From positions 37,663,375 to 37,727,374 of the forward strand of contig CM034238.1 in NCBI GenBank assembly GCA_019916065.1: a stretch of DNA of 64,000 nt, given 5' to 3'. Below, piece by piece: positions 47,111 through 60,100 of this stretch. The position numbers were made by a program, and so were the translations under genes. The DNA comes from Vitellaria paradoxa (lineage: Eukaryota; Streptophyta; Magnoliopsida; Ericales; Sapotaceae). Every line of letters starts with the position of its first letter. Within the stretch, counting starts at the first letter, position 1. The notes under the pieces are model-generated. The model did not search any database and was not told the DNA's origin. It saw only the letters and a list, made by a program, of their open reading frames with translations.

Positions 47111-48103
47111 AATAAGTATGTACGAAATATGAAAATAGTTAGAAGTTGGTAAAATTTATAAAAGTTTAAAAAAGTTTTAAAAATTATATTTTAAATGCTC
47201 CCATACTTTGTCTTTGGAGTCTCAAATAGGGCAAAAAAATAAAAAAAAAAATTTTTCCAACTTTTATTATACTAGGAATCTCTAACTTTTATCGATTTTT
47301 TCTATTTTTATTAATTTTTTATTTTTCTTTTTCTTTTACTTTTATTTTTTCAACTTTTTATATTTTTCAAAATAATTTAAAATTTAATTATTTTTTTATT
47401 TTTTATCTCCTTCATTAAAATTTGACAACCCAACCTAAGTTCATAGTAATTTTGATCATTTTTCAAAATCTCCCGTCTAAATTTAGTTATCTTTTTTGAG
47501 TTTTGGGGCTGATATTAAGTATGTTGTTGTCCCGTGATCAACCTTCTGATTTATTAAATTAAAATTTAATTTAAATGAATTTATATATTTTTTAATTATA
47601 AAATTATTTATATAAATTTAAACTGTCGCGTAAATAACAACATAAGTTTCATTTGAAATAATAAAAAAATTTTAAAAAATAATAAAAAATATTAAAATAT
47701 TTTAAAAATTATTTATTTTTTTATTCTACTATATAAATTACATACTAATAATTTATCTTATTTTATCTAATTTTATTTTATGTTTTGTCAGTTCAAACGT
47801 ATCGCCTCCTTTCAACCCTTTCGGAGGGATCGTACACTCCTGTTTTCCAGGATAACGCCTGAAGGGTCAGATTTAAGTTATTCCAAATTTTCAACCGTGT
47901 GAAAACACAATCCTCTGTTTGTTTTTGGAAGTATCTGATTCTGCCGCATTTCATGCCTCCTTTCAGTATCAAAAGTCCGATTTGATTCCCGCCTGCTTCC
48001 CCGAAAGTCATTGCCTCACTCTTCTTAACCCATCCTCGACCGCCGCCGCCACCAGCACCAGAAGCTGTGCCGTCACCTCCTCCGCAAACTCTTGCCGCCG
48101 GTG

Positions 48104-51100
48104 ATGGAGTCCGACGGTTTCCGGCCACTGGATGAGAAGTCTTTGGTGGAGTACATAAAAGCCACGCCATCTCTGTCCTCTAAGCTCGGCAACCAGCTCA
48201 ATGACCTGCACATCAAGGAAGTCGGCGACGGAAATCTCAATTTCGTCTTCATCGTGATCGGCCCCTCCGGTTCCTTCGTCATTAAACAGGTAAAGCTCGG
48301 ATTCAAAACTCGTAAAAAAACAAAATTCAAGCAAAAGAAGAGGGAAATATTCTCAAGCTTTATCGAGTACTGTTACTATTATATCTATTTTTTTTTTTTT
48401 TTAACTTACTGATTGTGCTTTGATTTCCTTAGACGTGAATTCACTTTGAACCTTCAATTCGCATACTCTGATTACCGAAGAAAGGATTATCTAGAACACA
48501 AATTAATCTTTGAGCTCTAAAATATGCGCAACAAGATGTGGATGTTTGGCGGATTTGATCTTTTACAATATAAATATGCTTTATATGTTTGGAAATTTCG
48601 AAAATCCTAACAAAAATTCATTTTGTGTCTAATTTCTTTGTATTCTAATCGAAAACATCATTTCAATTTCCAAATCTTGTTTTGTGTTTGTAGGCTCTTC
48701 CATACATGCGTTGCATAGGGGAATCATGGCCGATGACAAAGGAGCGTGCTTACTTCGAGGCTAGGGCCCTAAAAGAGCATGGCCGTTTGTGTCCTGCTAA
48801 TGTTCCAGAAGTTTATCATTTTGACCGTGCTATGTGTTTGATTGGCATGCGCTACTTGGAGCCTCCACATATAATCCTGAGAAAAGGGCTGATTGCTGGA
48901 ATTGAGTACCCATTACTTGCAGAACACATTTCAGAGTATATGGCCAGGACTCTTTTCTTCACATCCCTCCTTTACGGTACTACCACGGAGCACAAACAAG
49001 CTGGTAAGTGTTATTGTTTTGTCTTTCTTGTTTTAAAATTTTGTATTCCTTTTAGCTGAATTTTTTTTTTTTTAATGTTTTTTGTTTATTTAATGTGGCT
49101 TGGGTTAAGATAATAGGTATGAACTCATATTTATATTTCTTTTTTCTTAGTATAAGAAAGTTTCCAGAATATGGAAAGCATATACCCATTTATCCTTGGT
49201 GGATTGAAAAGAGGTACACCATTAGGTGGCATTTGGTTTGTATTTCTATTTTTGGTTTTTGTTTTTCTTTTTTGGTTCTTGTTTTGAGGTTCATGTTTTA
49301 AAAATAGTGAAAAAAAGCATTTAGTTTGATATTTTCTGTTTTACGTGATTTGGGATTGTCCTTGTTTTGGGTTAAAAATGCTCAAGATGACTATTGGCCA
49401 TTTTACATTTTATGTTTAAACTCATGTTTTGCTTTCTAAAATAAATTTTGAAAACACGAGTGATCAAATGCATTTTGAGCTGTTTTCGTTGTTTTCAAAA
49501 GCGGAAAATGGAAAATGGGCTCAAACAAAAGTATCAAATGGAACCTCATGTAGAGAAGCTTTGCAGTTTTGGACTGTTTCTCATCTTGGTCAATTAAATT
49601 TTCTCATCTTGGTCAATCAAATTAAGTTGTGGAGTTCCATCTAAAGGAGTGACGTAGACAGCAGTGGCATTGACATGTTTGATTAAGCAAAGATCAGATA
49701 TGTTTGGATTGTTGAAACGTTTGAAATTTAATGGCATTGATATGTTTGAATTTTTGAAATTTATGTGTTTATCTGAATGGTTTCTGCAGTTGCTGAATTT
49801 TGTGGGAACGTGGAGTTATGTAGGCTCACTGAGCAGGTTGTATTTTCTGACCCTTACAAAACATCTCAGTATAATCGCTGGACATCTCCTTATCTTGATT
49901 CTGATGTGGAGGCTGTTCGTGAGGATAACACTTTGAAACTTGAAGTCGCTGAGTTGAAATCCATGTATTGCTGCCATCTCAGTCGAACATTTCTTGTGAT
50001 AATTTGAAATGGCTTTTGTAATTGACCTGGTCCACACAGATAGTTTTCCTTGTATAAGCTGGTGCCAATTGTGCAGGTTTTGTGAGAGAGCCCAAGCCCT
50101 TATACATGGTGATCTCCATACTAGTTCTGTCATGGTTACTCGTGCTTCAACTCAAGTTATAGATCCAGAATTTGCTTTCTACGGACCAATGGGGTTCGAT
50201 ATTGGAGCCTTTATAGGAAATCTAATTTTGGCTTTCTTTGCACAAGATGGTCATGCAGATCAGGCGAATGACCGAAAGGTATGTCCTGTCTTCTCAGTTG
50301 TCTCTTAGTTGTTTTCAGGCACCCTAGCTCCTAAATACCTGTTTTCTGAATCTCTAGTATTTGCCTTTCCCCTATTTCCTCATCAATCCCTGTCATTTGT
50401 GGCTTAGTAACTTGGACATGTTGTTTGGTTTCTTGATTTTAATTTACTGTAAATATGTATCTTGTTCGTCCATGGTGCGAGCTGATGTCTTATTGAGTAT
50501 TGACCATTTTGGAGATTTATCATTCATATATTCAGCTTATCTCAACTGAAGCCTTGTCCAAACTACATAGATGTTGTTTTCCCATTTTGTCATGTGCAAG
50601 GTAATAAGCTATCTTTTGATGATTTTTGTGGCAACATTTTCAGTGCAACATAACAATTAATGGGTTCTCTGGCGATTCATTTGAATTCCTAAAGATCTGA
50701 TTTGGTGTTATTTGTTTGGTTTATTAGTTCATGTTTATTGAAATCAAGTTCTATCCAAAGATAGAATGCACAACATGACTTAAGTCCATAGCATCTTGTT
50801 GGCTAGTTATTGTCCTTTGTGTATTTGCCTCTATTAAACAAGATATTCCTTGTTAGTCACTTAACTCACCTTCCTTTTTTTGTCAAATTCTGAATTTATT
50901 TTGCTTCATCTGTTTGTGAAATAGACCCAGAGGATTTCATTGCTCGTTGGTGTGACGCTGTGTTTCGTTCTTTCTCTTTGCCCTTGCTTGAATGGAAAAA
51001 CGTGCTCCTTGTTGTCCCAAATAGCAACACTAGAGGGGGGTGAATAGGGTTGCTTAAAAATTTTACAAATAAAAATTTCAACCCTAAAACAAATATGTCA

Positions 51101-54100
51101 AGTTGAATATGAAATGCACAAAAAAAAAAAAAATTATTCAATATTTGTGAATGAAGAGTGAGTGCTAGTATTTGCAATAAATATAAAGAGAAGGGAAGAG
51201 AAGCAAACACAATCGATTTATAGTGGTTCGGCTTCAATGTTGCCTACGTCCACTCCCCCAAGGCCTTCCTTGAGATTTCTCCACTATTCTTTGAAGAGCT
51301 TATTACACACTAGCTTCCCAAGGTGCTAGAAACCTTTTCCAAGTGATTTTATCCCCAAATCACTCACACAAGTCTCTCTCAAAGAAAATCTCTTGTTTTG
51401 GTCCTAACACTTGAACCAAAACCAACAAGAGCTCACCCAACTCTCACAAATTAAAAGGGCTTTAAATTTCCCTTTCTTACAACAACAATGATGAGTTTAA
51501 AACTCAATCAAATCAAAAAGAAACTCTCACAAGTTGAATATGAAAGATGAAGCACAAATGTGAGAAGAAATCACTCTATGTTTGCAAAGTTATAGAATTT
51601 CTTGTATCTCTTTGTAAGCACTTCTTTCTTGCCTTGTTCCCTCTTCTTGAATCTGAGTTTGAGGCTCTATTTATGGATGAAAATTTGCAAATGGCCGTTA
51701 CTAAGTGAAAAGACACTCTTGCCCTTGAAAGAAATTGAATTTCCTTGCTTCCAATGCTGTCTTTCAGATTCAGATTTTCTGAGATATATTTGTGACCGTT
51801 TTTCTCCCTCAGAACGTTCAAATCTGACATTGCCTCAGAGTAAAGATTTTGTAGATATATAAGTCAGCTATCACATGTCAAATTTTGAGCTTCATCCAAC
51901 GGTTAGATAGTCAGATATGACTTCTGAACCGAGACCAGCTTCTGATAGCCTTTTTTGACATTCTGAATCTGTGTTTCCAGTTTAAGCTTCTGTTTCACCA
52001 TGATACTTTTAGAATTAGAAGAAACTTAAACTACAAAAGTTGTAACTTTTTGAGTCTTCTTTTCACACGCCAAAAATTAGAATTTTTAAAGCTGTATAGT
52101 ATGAGTTATGTCTCAAAAACTAAGACTAGCTCCAGAATCCAGAATTAAAAACTTTCTGTAATGACTAATATTCCAACTCATGTTTTGATATCGTAACGTC
52201 AGATCCACAAAAATTTCCCTTCGGAAAAGGTGTAGATATAGAAGTCTAGTTTACTATATTAAAATTTCATAATAATTGAACCGTTGGATCGTAAGATATC
52301 ATCCATATACTGACATATGTCTGATTTCTCTGTTTACCCGAGTTAACCTCTAGTTCAAATCTTCATCTTACTTTGATTTCTATTACTCCCAACTTTGAAA
52401 TTCCTTTATTCCATCATCCAAATTATGTGAAAATATCTAAAAAATAATATCAATCTCTTCCAACTCTATTATCTTGAATCTATCAAATGAATTGTAACAT
52501 TTCTTACAATGTCTATTTGAAAATTTATTGTGAAAATTTAATTCAATGTTTGTTATCATCAAAATCAATTATAAAACTAACTTTATAAACCTTGGGCCAA
52601 CAATCTCCCCCTTTTTGATGATGACAAACAATTGATGATTTAAGATAAAATTTTCAAAAGACATAAATCATGAAAAGATTTTCTATTCATAGAAGTTCAA
52701 TCAATCATCAATATCTTATCTTTCTCCCCCTTTGACATCATCAAAAATAATGTTAGGAGAGAAAAAATTGTTAAAATTAGTTATAATTCTCCCCCTAAAT
52801 ATGTGCTTCAATGTCAATGTAGAAAAGATATCATTAGAATATATTTAGCTCCCCCTAAATATATGATAGTAAAATAAGCATTAATGAGCATATAAGGAAA
52901 TCAATATCATATTGGATTTGACATACCAAGTTCTCTACGAATATAATAAAATCTATCCTCATTCAATGGCTTAGTAAAAATATCAGCTAGTTGATTTTCT
53001 GTTCCAATAAATTCAAGAATAATATCACCTTTTTGAACATGATCTCTAAGAAAGTGGTGTCTAATTTCAATGTGTTTGGTTCTCGAATGTTGAATGGGAT
53101 TCTTTGATAAATTAATAGCACTAGTATTATCACAATTAATTGGAATATGATCAAAGTAGAGTCCAAAATCTTCCAATTGTTGTTTCATCCATAAAATTTG
53201 TGTACAACAACTTCCAGCTGCGATATACTCGGCTTCCGCAGTAGATAATGCTACGGAATTTTGCTTCTTGCTAAACCATGATATAAGTGAATGACCTAGA
53301 AATTGACAAGTTCCACTAGTACTTTTTCTATCAACCTTGCATCCCGCAAAGTTCGCATCGGAGTAACCAATAAGTTCAAAAACAATATCCCTAGGATAAA
53401 ATAATCCTAAATTAGGTGTTCCTAATAAATATCTAAGAATACGTTTAACGGCAATAACATGAGATTCCTAAGGGCATGATTGAAATCTAGCGCACATGCA
53501 TACACTAAACATAATATCGGGTCTACTTGCCGTTAAGTATAAGAGTGAGCCAATCATACCTCTATAAAGTTTTTCATCAACTTTCTTACCATTTTCATCC
53601 TTGTCAAGTTTGGTTGAAGGACTCATAGGGGTCCCAATAGGCTTTGCATTTTCCATTCCAAACCTCTTGAGTAGATCTTTTGTGTACTTGGCTTGGTTTA
53701 TGAAGATGCCTTCCTTAGTTTGCTTAATTTGAAGTCCAAGAAAATAATTTAGCTCTCCCATCATACTCATTTCAAATTCACCTTGCATGGTCTTAGCAAA
53801 TTCTTGACAAAGAGAGTCATTAGTAGCACCAAATATAATATCATCCACATATATTTGAATAATAAGCATATCATGATTTTTGGTTTTGATGAAAAGAGTA
53901 GTGTCAATTTTTCCTCTAGTAAAACCATTTTCAATCAAAAATTTACTTAACCTTTCATACCAAGATCTTGGAGCTTGTTTTAAACCATATAAAGCCTTTT
54001 TGAGTTTATAAACATGATTTGGGAATTCATAATTTTCAAAACCGGGAGGTTGTTCAACATAAACTTCTTCCGAAATGTATCCATTTAGAAAAGCACTTTT

Positions 54101-57100
54101 AACATCCATTTGATAAAGTTTGAAATTTCTAAAACATGCAATTGCAAGTAACATTCTAATTGCTTCTAATCTAGCTACCGGAGCAAAAGTTTCATCAAAA
54201 TCAATTCCTTCTTCTTGATTAAAACCTTGGGCAACCAATCGAGCTTTATTTCTAATAACTATCCCGGATTCATCCATTTTATTTCTAAAAACCCATTTTG
54301 TTCCAATCACGGGATGATCATTAGGTCTTGGGACTAAATCCCAAACTTGATTTCTTTCAAATTGATTAAGCTCTTCTTGCATAGCTAAAATCCAACTTTC
54401 ATCATTTTGGCTTCTTGAAAACATTTAGGCTCAATTTGAGAAAGAAAAGCTAGATTATTACAAATATTTCTAAGAGATGAACGAGTAGTTATACCTTTGG
54501 ATGGATCACCAATGATTAAATCCTTAGGGTGATTGTGAATGTATCTCCATTCTTTTGGTAAGTCTTCTTTATTGTTCTTGAACTTATCAAGCTTTGGAGC
54601 ATTTTCAATGGCTAATGGTTCTTCTTTATCTTCATTCATTGACTTTACTTCTCCCTCTTGATAGTGATGCTTTTCATTCTTTGTTCTAATCCTATTTCAT
54701 CATCATTTTCAATATTCTTGGAAGAAAATGTGTTAGATTCATCAAATGCAACATGAATAGATTCTTCTACAACTAAAGTTCTTTTATTATATACTCTATA
54801 AGCTTTACTAGAAGTAGAATATCCAAGAAATATTGCTTCATCTGATTTAGCAGTCAAAATTTTCCCAAATTGTCTTTATTATTATTCAAAACAAAACATT
54901 TACAACCAAATGCATGAAAATAGCTAATATTAGGCTTTCTTCCATTCCATAGCTCATATGGAGTTTTCTTTATAAGGGGTCTAATCATTACTCGGTTTAC
55001 AATATGGCAAGCGGTGTTAACCGCCTCGGCCCAAAAGTACTTTGGTAGATTATTTTCACAAAGCATAGTTCTAGCTATTTCTACAAGAGTCCTATTCTTC
55101 CTCTCAACTACACCATTTTGTTGAGGAGTTCTAGGAGCCAAGAAATTATGATCTATTCCATGTTCATCACAATATTTTTCAAAAGAAGAATTTTCAAGTT
55201 CTCTACCATGGTCACTTCTAATTGAAGAAATAAGAATCCCTTTTCATTTTGAAGTTTCCGACAAAGTTTTGTAAAAGCATAGAAAGCTTCATCCTTATGA
55301 GCTAGGAATGCCGCCCATGTAAATCTAGAGTAATCATCAACAACCACAAGTGCATATGATTTTCCACCAAGACTTAAAGTCCTAGTAGGGCCAAATAGAT
55401 CCATGTGTAGTAGTTGTAATGGCCTAGAAGTTGAAACTATATTTTTAGATTTGAAAGATGTTTTAACTTGTTTTCCAAATTGACATGCATCACATAATTT
55501 GTCTTTTTCAAATTTAATATTGGGTAAACCAACAACTAAGTCATTTTTGGAAAGTTTTGAAATTAAATCCATGCTAGCATGTCCAAGTCTTCTATGCCAT
55601 AACCAACTATTATCACTCATTACCGAAAAACATTTGACATCATTCAAGGATAAATCATTTAAATGAACAACATAAACATTTTCATGTCTATGCCCTACAA
55701 ATAATGTCTTATGGTCATTAATGTTCTCTATGATGCAATGGGAATGATCAAATATAACACGATTATCTTTATCACATAATTGACTAATACTAAGCAAATT
55801 ATGTTTTAAACCTTCAACTAATAATACATTTTCAATGGTAGGGAATGGAGGTTTACCAATGTTACCTATACCAATAATTCTTCCTTTGCTATTGTCTCCA
55901 AAAGTGACAAATCCTCCATTTTTAGAAGATAAAAAAGTGAATATGGTTGCATCACCCGTCATATGCCTTGAGCAAGCACTATCAAGGAACCATCTTTCAC
56001 TCTTTGATTTAGATTTCAAGCAAACCTCATTCTCTTCTTCTTGAGCCATAAAACAAATGTTTGCAATTTCTTCTCCATGTGACTCATTATCGGAGGAACT
56101 ATCATCGCTATCTCCCCATGTTGCCACCATTGCATTCTTTTTGTCCTTTTTATAACTCTTTTTGAGTTGAGGACATTCGGGCTTGATATGGCCGGGCTTT
56201 TTACATTCATAGCAAATGATATTATCTTTCTTACTTGAGTCTCCTTTGATTGTCTCCTTCTTGTGGAATTTTCTTCCACCTTGCTTCTTTTTGTTAATGT
56301 ATTTCTTGAATTTTCTAGTGATCATAGCAATGTCTTCATCATCTTCATCACTTGATTCATCCACATTTTTATCATTAAATGTGGACTTGAAGGCAATTCC
56401 TTTCTTCTTTTTGGAGTCTTCTTCCTCATTAGCTTTTAAAGTAATCTCATGGGTCATAAGAGAACCCAAGAGTTCATCTAAACTCAATCTCGTGAGATCT
56501 TTTGCTTCTTGGATGGCCGTCACCTTTGGTTCCCATCCCTTTGGCAAAGACCTAAGAATTTTTCTCACCATTTCAACATTAGTATAGATTTTACCAAGAG
56601 ATTTCAAACTATTTATAATATCGGTAAATCTAGTAAACATTTCCGAAATAGACTCATCCGGTTTCATTTTAAACAATTCATAATGATGAACAAGCATACT
56701 AATTTTAGACTCTTTAACTTGATTAGTACCTTCATGAGTGACTTCTAATTTATCCCAAATTTCTTTAGCGGTTTCACATGTAGAAATTCTATTAAACTCA
56801 TTATGGTCAAGTGCACAATATAACATGTTCATAGCTTTGGCATTTAATTGGACTTTAGCTTCATCGGCTTCGGTCCATTCACTTTCATCCTTGGGAACAA
56901 TCCTATTATCTACGGTTTTAGAAGGAACATAAGGTCCATTAGATATGACTTTCCATGACCCATAATCAATGGCTTGAACATAGATTCTCATTCTAGCCTT
57001 CCAATAATTATAGTTTGTTCCATTGAACAAAGGAGGTCGGTGGGTTGATTGGCCTTCAAAAGTGGAGGCACCAAAAGATGTTGCCATGATCTTAACTCTT

Positions 57101-60100
57101 TGACGGTTAAGTCAAAATAAGAGCCCTTGCTCTGATAACAATTGTTGTCCCAAATAGCAACACTAGAGGGGGGTGAATAGGGTTGCTTAAAAATTTTACA
57201 AATAAAAATTTCAACCCTAAAACAAATATGTCAAGATGAATTGAAATGCACCAAAAAAAAAATTATTCAATATTTGTGAATGAAGAGTGAGTGCTAGTCT
57301 TTGCAATAAATATAAAGAGAAGGGAAGAGAAGCAAACACAATCGATTTATAGTGGTTCGGCTTCAATGTTGCCTACGTCCACTCCCCCAAAGCCTTCCTT
57401 GAGATTTCTCCACTATTCTTTGAAGAGCTTATTACACACTAGCTTCCCAAGGTGCTAGAAACCTTTTCCAAGTGATTTTATCCCCAAATCACTCACACAA
57501 GTCTCTCTCAAAGAAAGTCTCTTGTTTTGGTCCTAACACTTGAACCAAAACCAACAAGAGCTCACCAAACTCTCACAAATTAAAAGGGCTTTAAATTTCC
57601 CTTTCTTACAACAACAATGATGAGTTTAAAACTCAATCAAATCAAAAAGAAACTCTCACAAGTTGAATATGAAAGATGAAGCACAAATGTGAGAAGAAAT
57701 CACTCTATGTTTGTAAAGTTATAGAATTTTTTATATCTCTTTGTAAGCACTTCTTTCTTGCCTTGTTCCCTCTTCTTGAATCTGAGTTTGAGGCTCTATT
57801 TATAGATGAAAATCTGCAAATGGCCGTTACTAAGTGAAAAGACACTTTTGCCCTTGAAAGAAATTGAATTTCCTTGCTTCCAATGCTGTCTTTCAGATTC
57901 AGATTTTCTGAGATATATTTGTGACCGTTTTTCTCCCTCAGAACGTTCAAATCTGACATTGCCTCAGAGTAAAGATTTTGTAGATATATAAGTCAGCTAT
58001 CACATGTCAAATTTTGAGCTTCATCCAACGGTTAGATAGTCAGATATGGCTTCTGAACCGAGACCAGCTTCTGATAGCCTTTTCTGACATTTTGAATCTG
58101 TGTTTCCAGTTTAAGCTTCTGTTTCACCATGATACTTTTAGAATTAGAAGAAACTTAAACTACAAAAGTTGTAGCTTTTTGAGTCTTCTTTTCACACGCC
58201 AAAAATTAGAATTTTTAAAGCTGTATAGTATGAGTTATGTCTCAAAAACTAAGACTAGCTCCAGAATCCAGAATTAAAAACTTTCTGTAATGACTAATAT
58301 TCCAACTCATGTTTTGATATCGTAAGGTCAGATCCACAAAAATTTCCCTTCGGAAAAGGTGTAGATATAGAAGTCTAGTTTACTATATTAAAATTTCATA
58401 ATAATTGAACCGTTGGATCGTAAGATATCATCCATATACTGACATATGTCTGATTTCTCTGTTTACCCGAGTTAACCTCTAGTTCAAATCTTCATCTTAC
58501 TTTGATTTCTATTACTCCCAACTTTGAAATTCCTTTATTCCATCATCCAAATTATGTGAAAATATCTAAAAAATAATATCAATCTCTTCCAACTCTATTA
58601 TCTTGAATCTATCAAATGAATTGTAACATTTCTTACAATGTCTATTTGAAAATTTATTGTGAAAATTTAATTCAATGTTTGTTATCATCAAAATCAATTA
58701 TAAAACTAACTTTATAAACCTTGGGCCAACACTCCTGATATTTCAAATGCCAAATCAGACTTCTTTCTTTTTGGTCTGAACTCCTTTCAGTTCTGATGTT
58801 TAATGGAATGAAATAAAGGAGTGAATTCTCTTGACACCTACCAAGTTAAATGTGAGGGATAAGTATAATAGGTATATGCCTAACTTTTTACCTAGCTTCT
58901 TGTATTTAAAGTAATTTATTTGTCTACCCATTTGATAATGTTGCTCTGTACCATTTTGGAAAAGATCCATGCAAGAAATGCACTCTCTTGAGAATAAAAA
59001 ATTCAGTATCTCTCGTGTGGTATTTTGGCCTAAATTCATTTACGTCCTGATATGCAGTCAAATGCTTTTTTGGATGATTGGGTGCATTTCTGTAATAGCA
59101 TATTTTATAATTCTCAAACTTATTATTTGTGGCAATAGTAAATCTTCAGTAAAGTTTTCGATTTCTCCTTGGCTACACAAACTCTCATGTGCCTCACACT
59201 CAGTCTTTCATGCTTCTACTAGCATTAAAACATTTTAAGGAGCCTGATGTATGATATCAGCTCAATAATGAAGTACAAACCAACTTACCTTTTAGACACT
59301 ACCACTATTTTTTTTTTTTAAATTAAAAGCCTCCTTAGCGGGAAGGGGGGTTTGGCGACAGCACCACTTACTGGAGATCTTTGATAAACCAGTTAAAAGA
59401 AAAAATTTGTTTTGGGAGTTCAACTGGAAGAAGGTATAGAGTTGAGTGGTAAAGTGGGAAACTACGAGTCACATGTGAAGTATGTCCAAATGTCCTAAAA
59501 TGAAATGCTCTCAGCTAAAATTACTGAGGGAATATGACCTAAGGTAAGATGCAGCACTTGCATGATTCAAAATTTTGAAGAAACTAGAAGCATGGTTATA
59601 TCATTAAGCTGATTAAAAAAAAAAAACTAAAATTTGATTTTCTTTTTGCTTGAGGGTTTTTTAGGCATTTTATTCATTTTTAAAAAAAATAAAAATTAAT
59701 GACTAAATACTTAAAATATGTAAGAAAAGTAATTTTGTAGCTTTTTATTTTTATGTATTTTTTCTGTCAATTTTTTAAAAAATTGTTATCATCCATAAAA
59801 AACCTCAAAATAAAAAAATAAAAAAAATCTAATTTTGGTAAGAAAAGAGTCACAAAAGCCGAAAACAAACTATGGAAAAGCTAGCATTTATTTTTCCCTA
59901 AAGTTATTCCTAGTCAAATCACTAATCCTTTGTTACTTGTTAAGGAAAAAAAAATCAGTAATTCTTTGTTTTTGTTGTGTGCTGGGGAAGGATGATTAGC
60001 AGTTTGAGTCCCCCCCCCCCCCCCCCAAAAAAAATAATAGAACCTTTTTCTACGAGTGTGCTTCTATGCTTGTGGAGGTGTTTATGACATTTAACTTATC

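Larger units (their letters stand above)
44467..47780. other. AT-rich spacer upstream of the kinase gene
   Basis: No gene was recognised. It contains poly-A around 45142-45174, a (CT)n-(TA)n run at 46190-46216, and an exact-looking 33-bp tandem duplication (47045-47077 and 47078-47110, one mismatch). The last few hundred bases are expected to hold the promoter of the gene at 48104, but no TATA box stands out. Confidence 0.5.
51010..58731 (-). mobile_element. Ty1/copia retrotransposon, Sirevirus type, 7.7 kb, in kinase intron 4
   Basis: Two LTRs (51010-52602 and 57143-58731) flank a minus-strand gag-pol. The insertion is bounded by the 5-bp repeat CTCCT (51005-51009 and 58732-58736). The primer site lies beside the right LTR. 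Next to the left LTR are four CTCCCCCT polypurine tracts, and repeated tracts are a hallmark of the plant Sirevirus lineage. The LTRs differ at roughly 17 substitutions by eye, about 1%, so the insertion is recent on an evolutionary scale. Four frameshifts and one stop break the polyprotein, so it is not autonomous now. It lies antisense to the host gene. Confidence 0.93.

Noticed and set aside
47793..48334. Minus-strand frames (up to 125 aa) opposite kinase exon 1
   Set aside because: They are shadows of the GC-rich first exon and 5' leader of the MTK gene; no domain is present.
51576..51830. 84-codon frame present in both LTRs of the Sirevirus-type element
   Set aside because: Its conservation follows from LTR identity (about 1% divergence); it has no domain, and LTRs are non-coding in this group.
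52603..52906. Envelope-like gene of the Sirevirus-type element
   Set aside because: Some Sireviruses have an extra frame before the 3' LTR, but here only about 300 bp of non-coding sequence with polypurine tracts lies between RNase H and the LTR.
55835..56932. Plus-strand frames within the copia gag region
   Set aside because: They mirror the long minus-strand gag frame, which carries all recognisable motifs.
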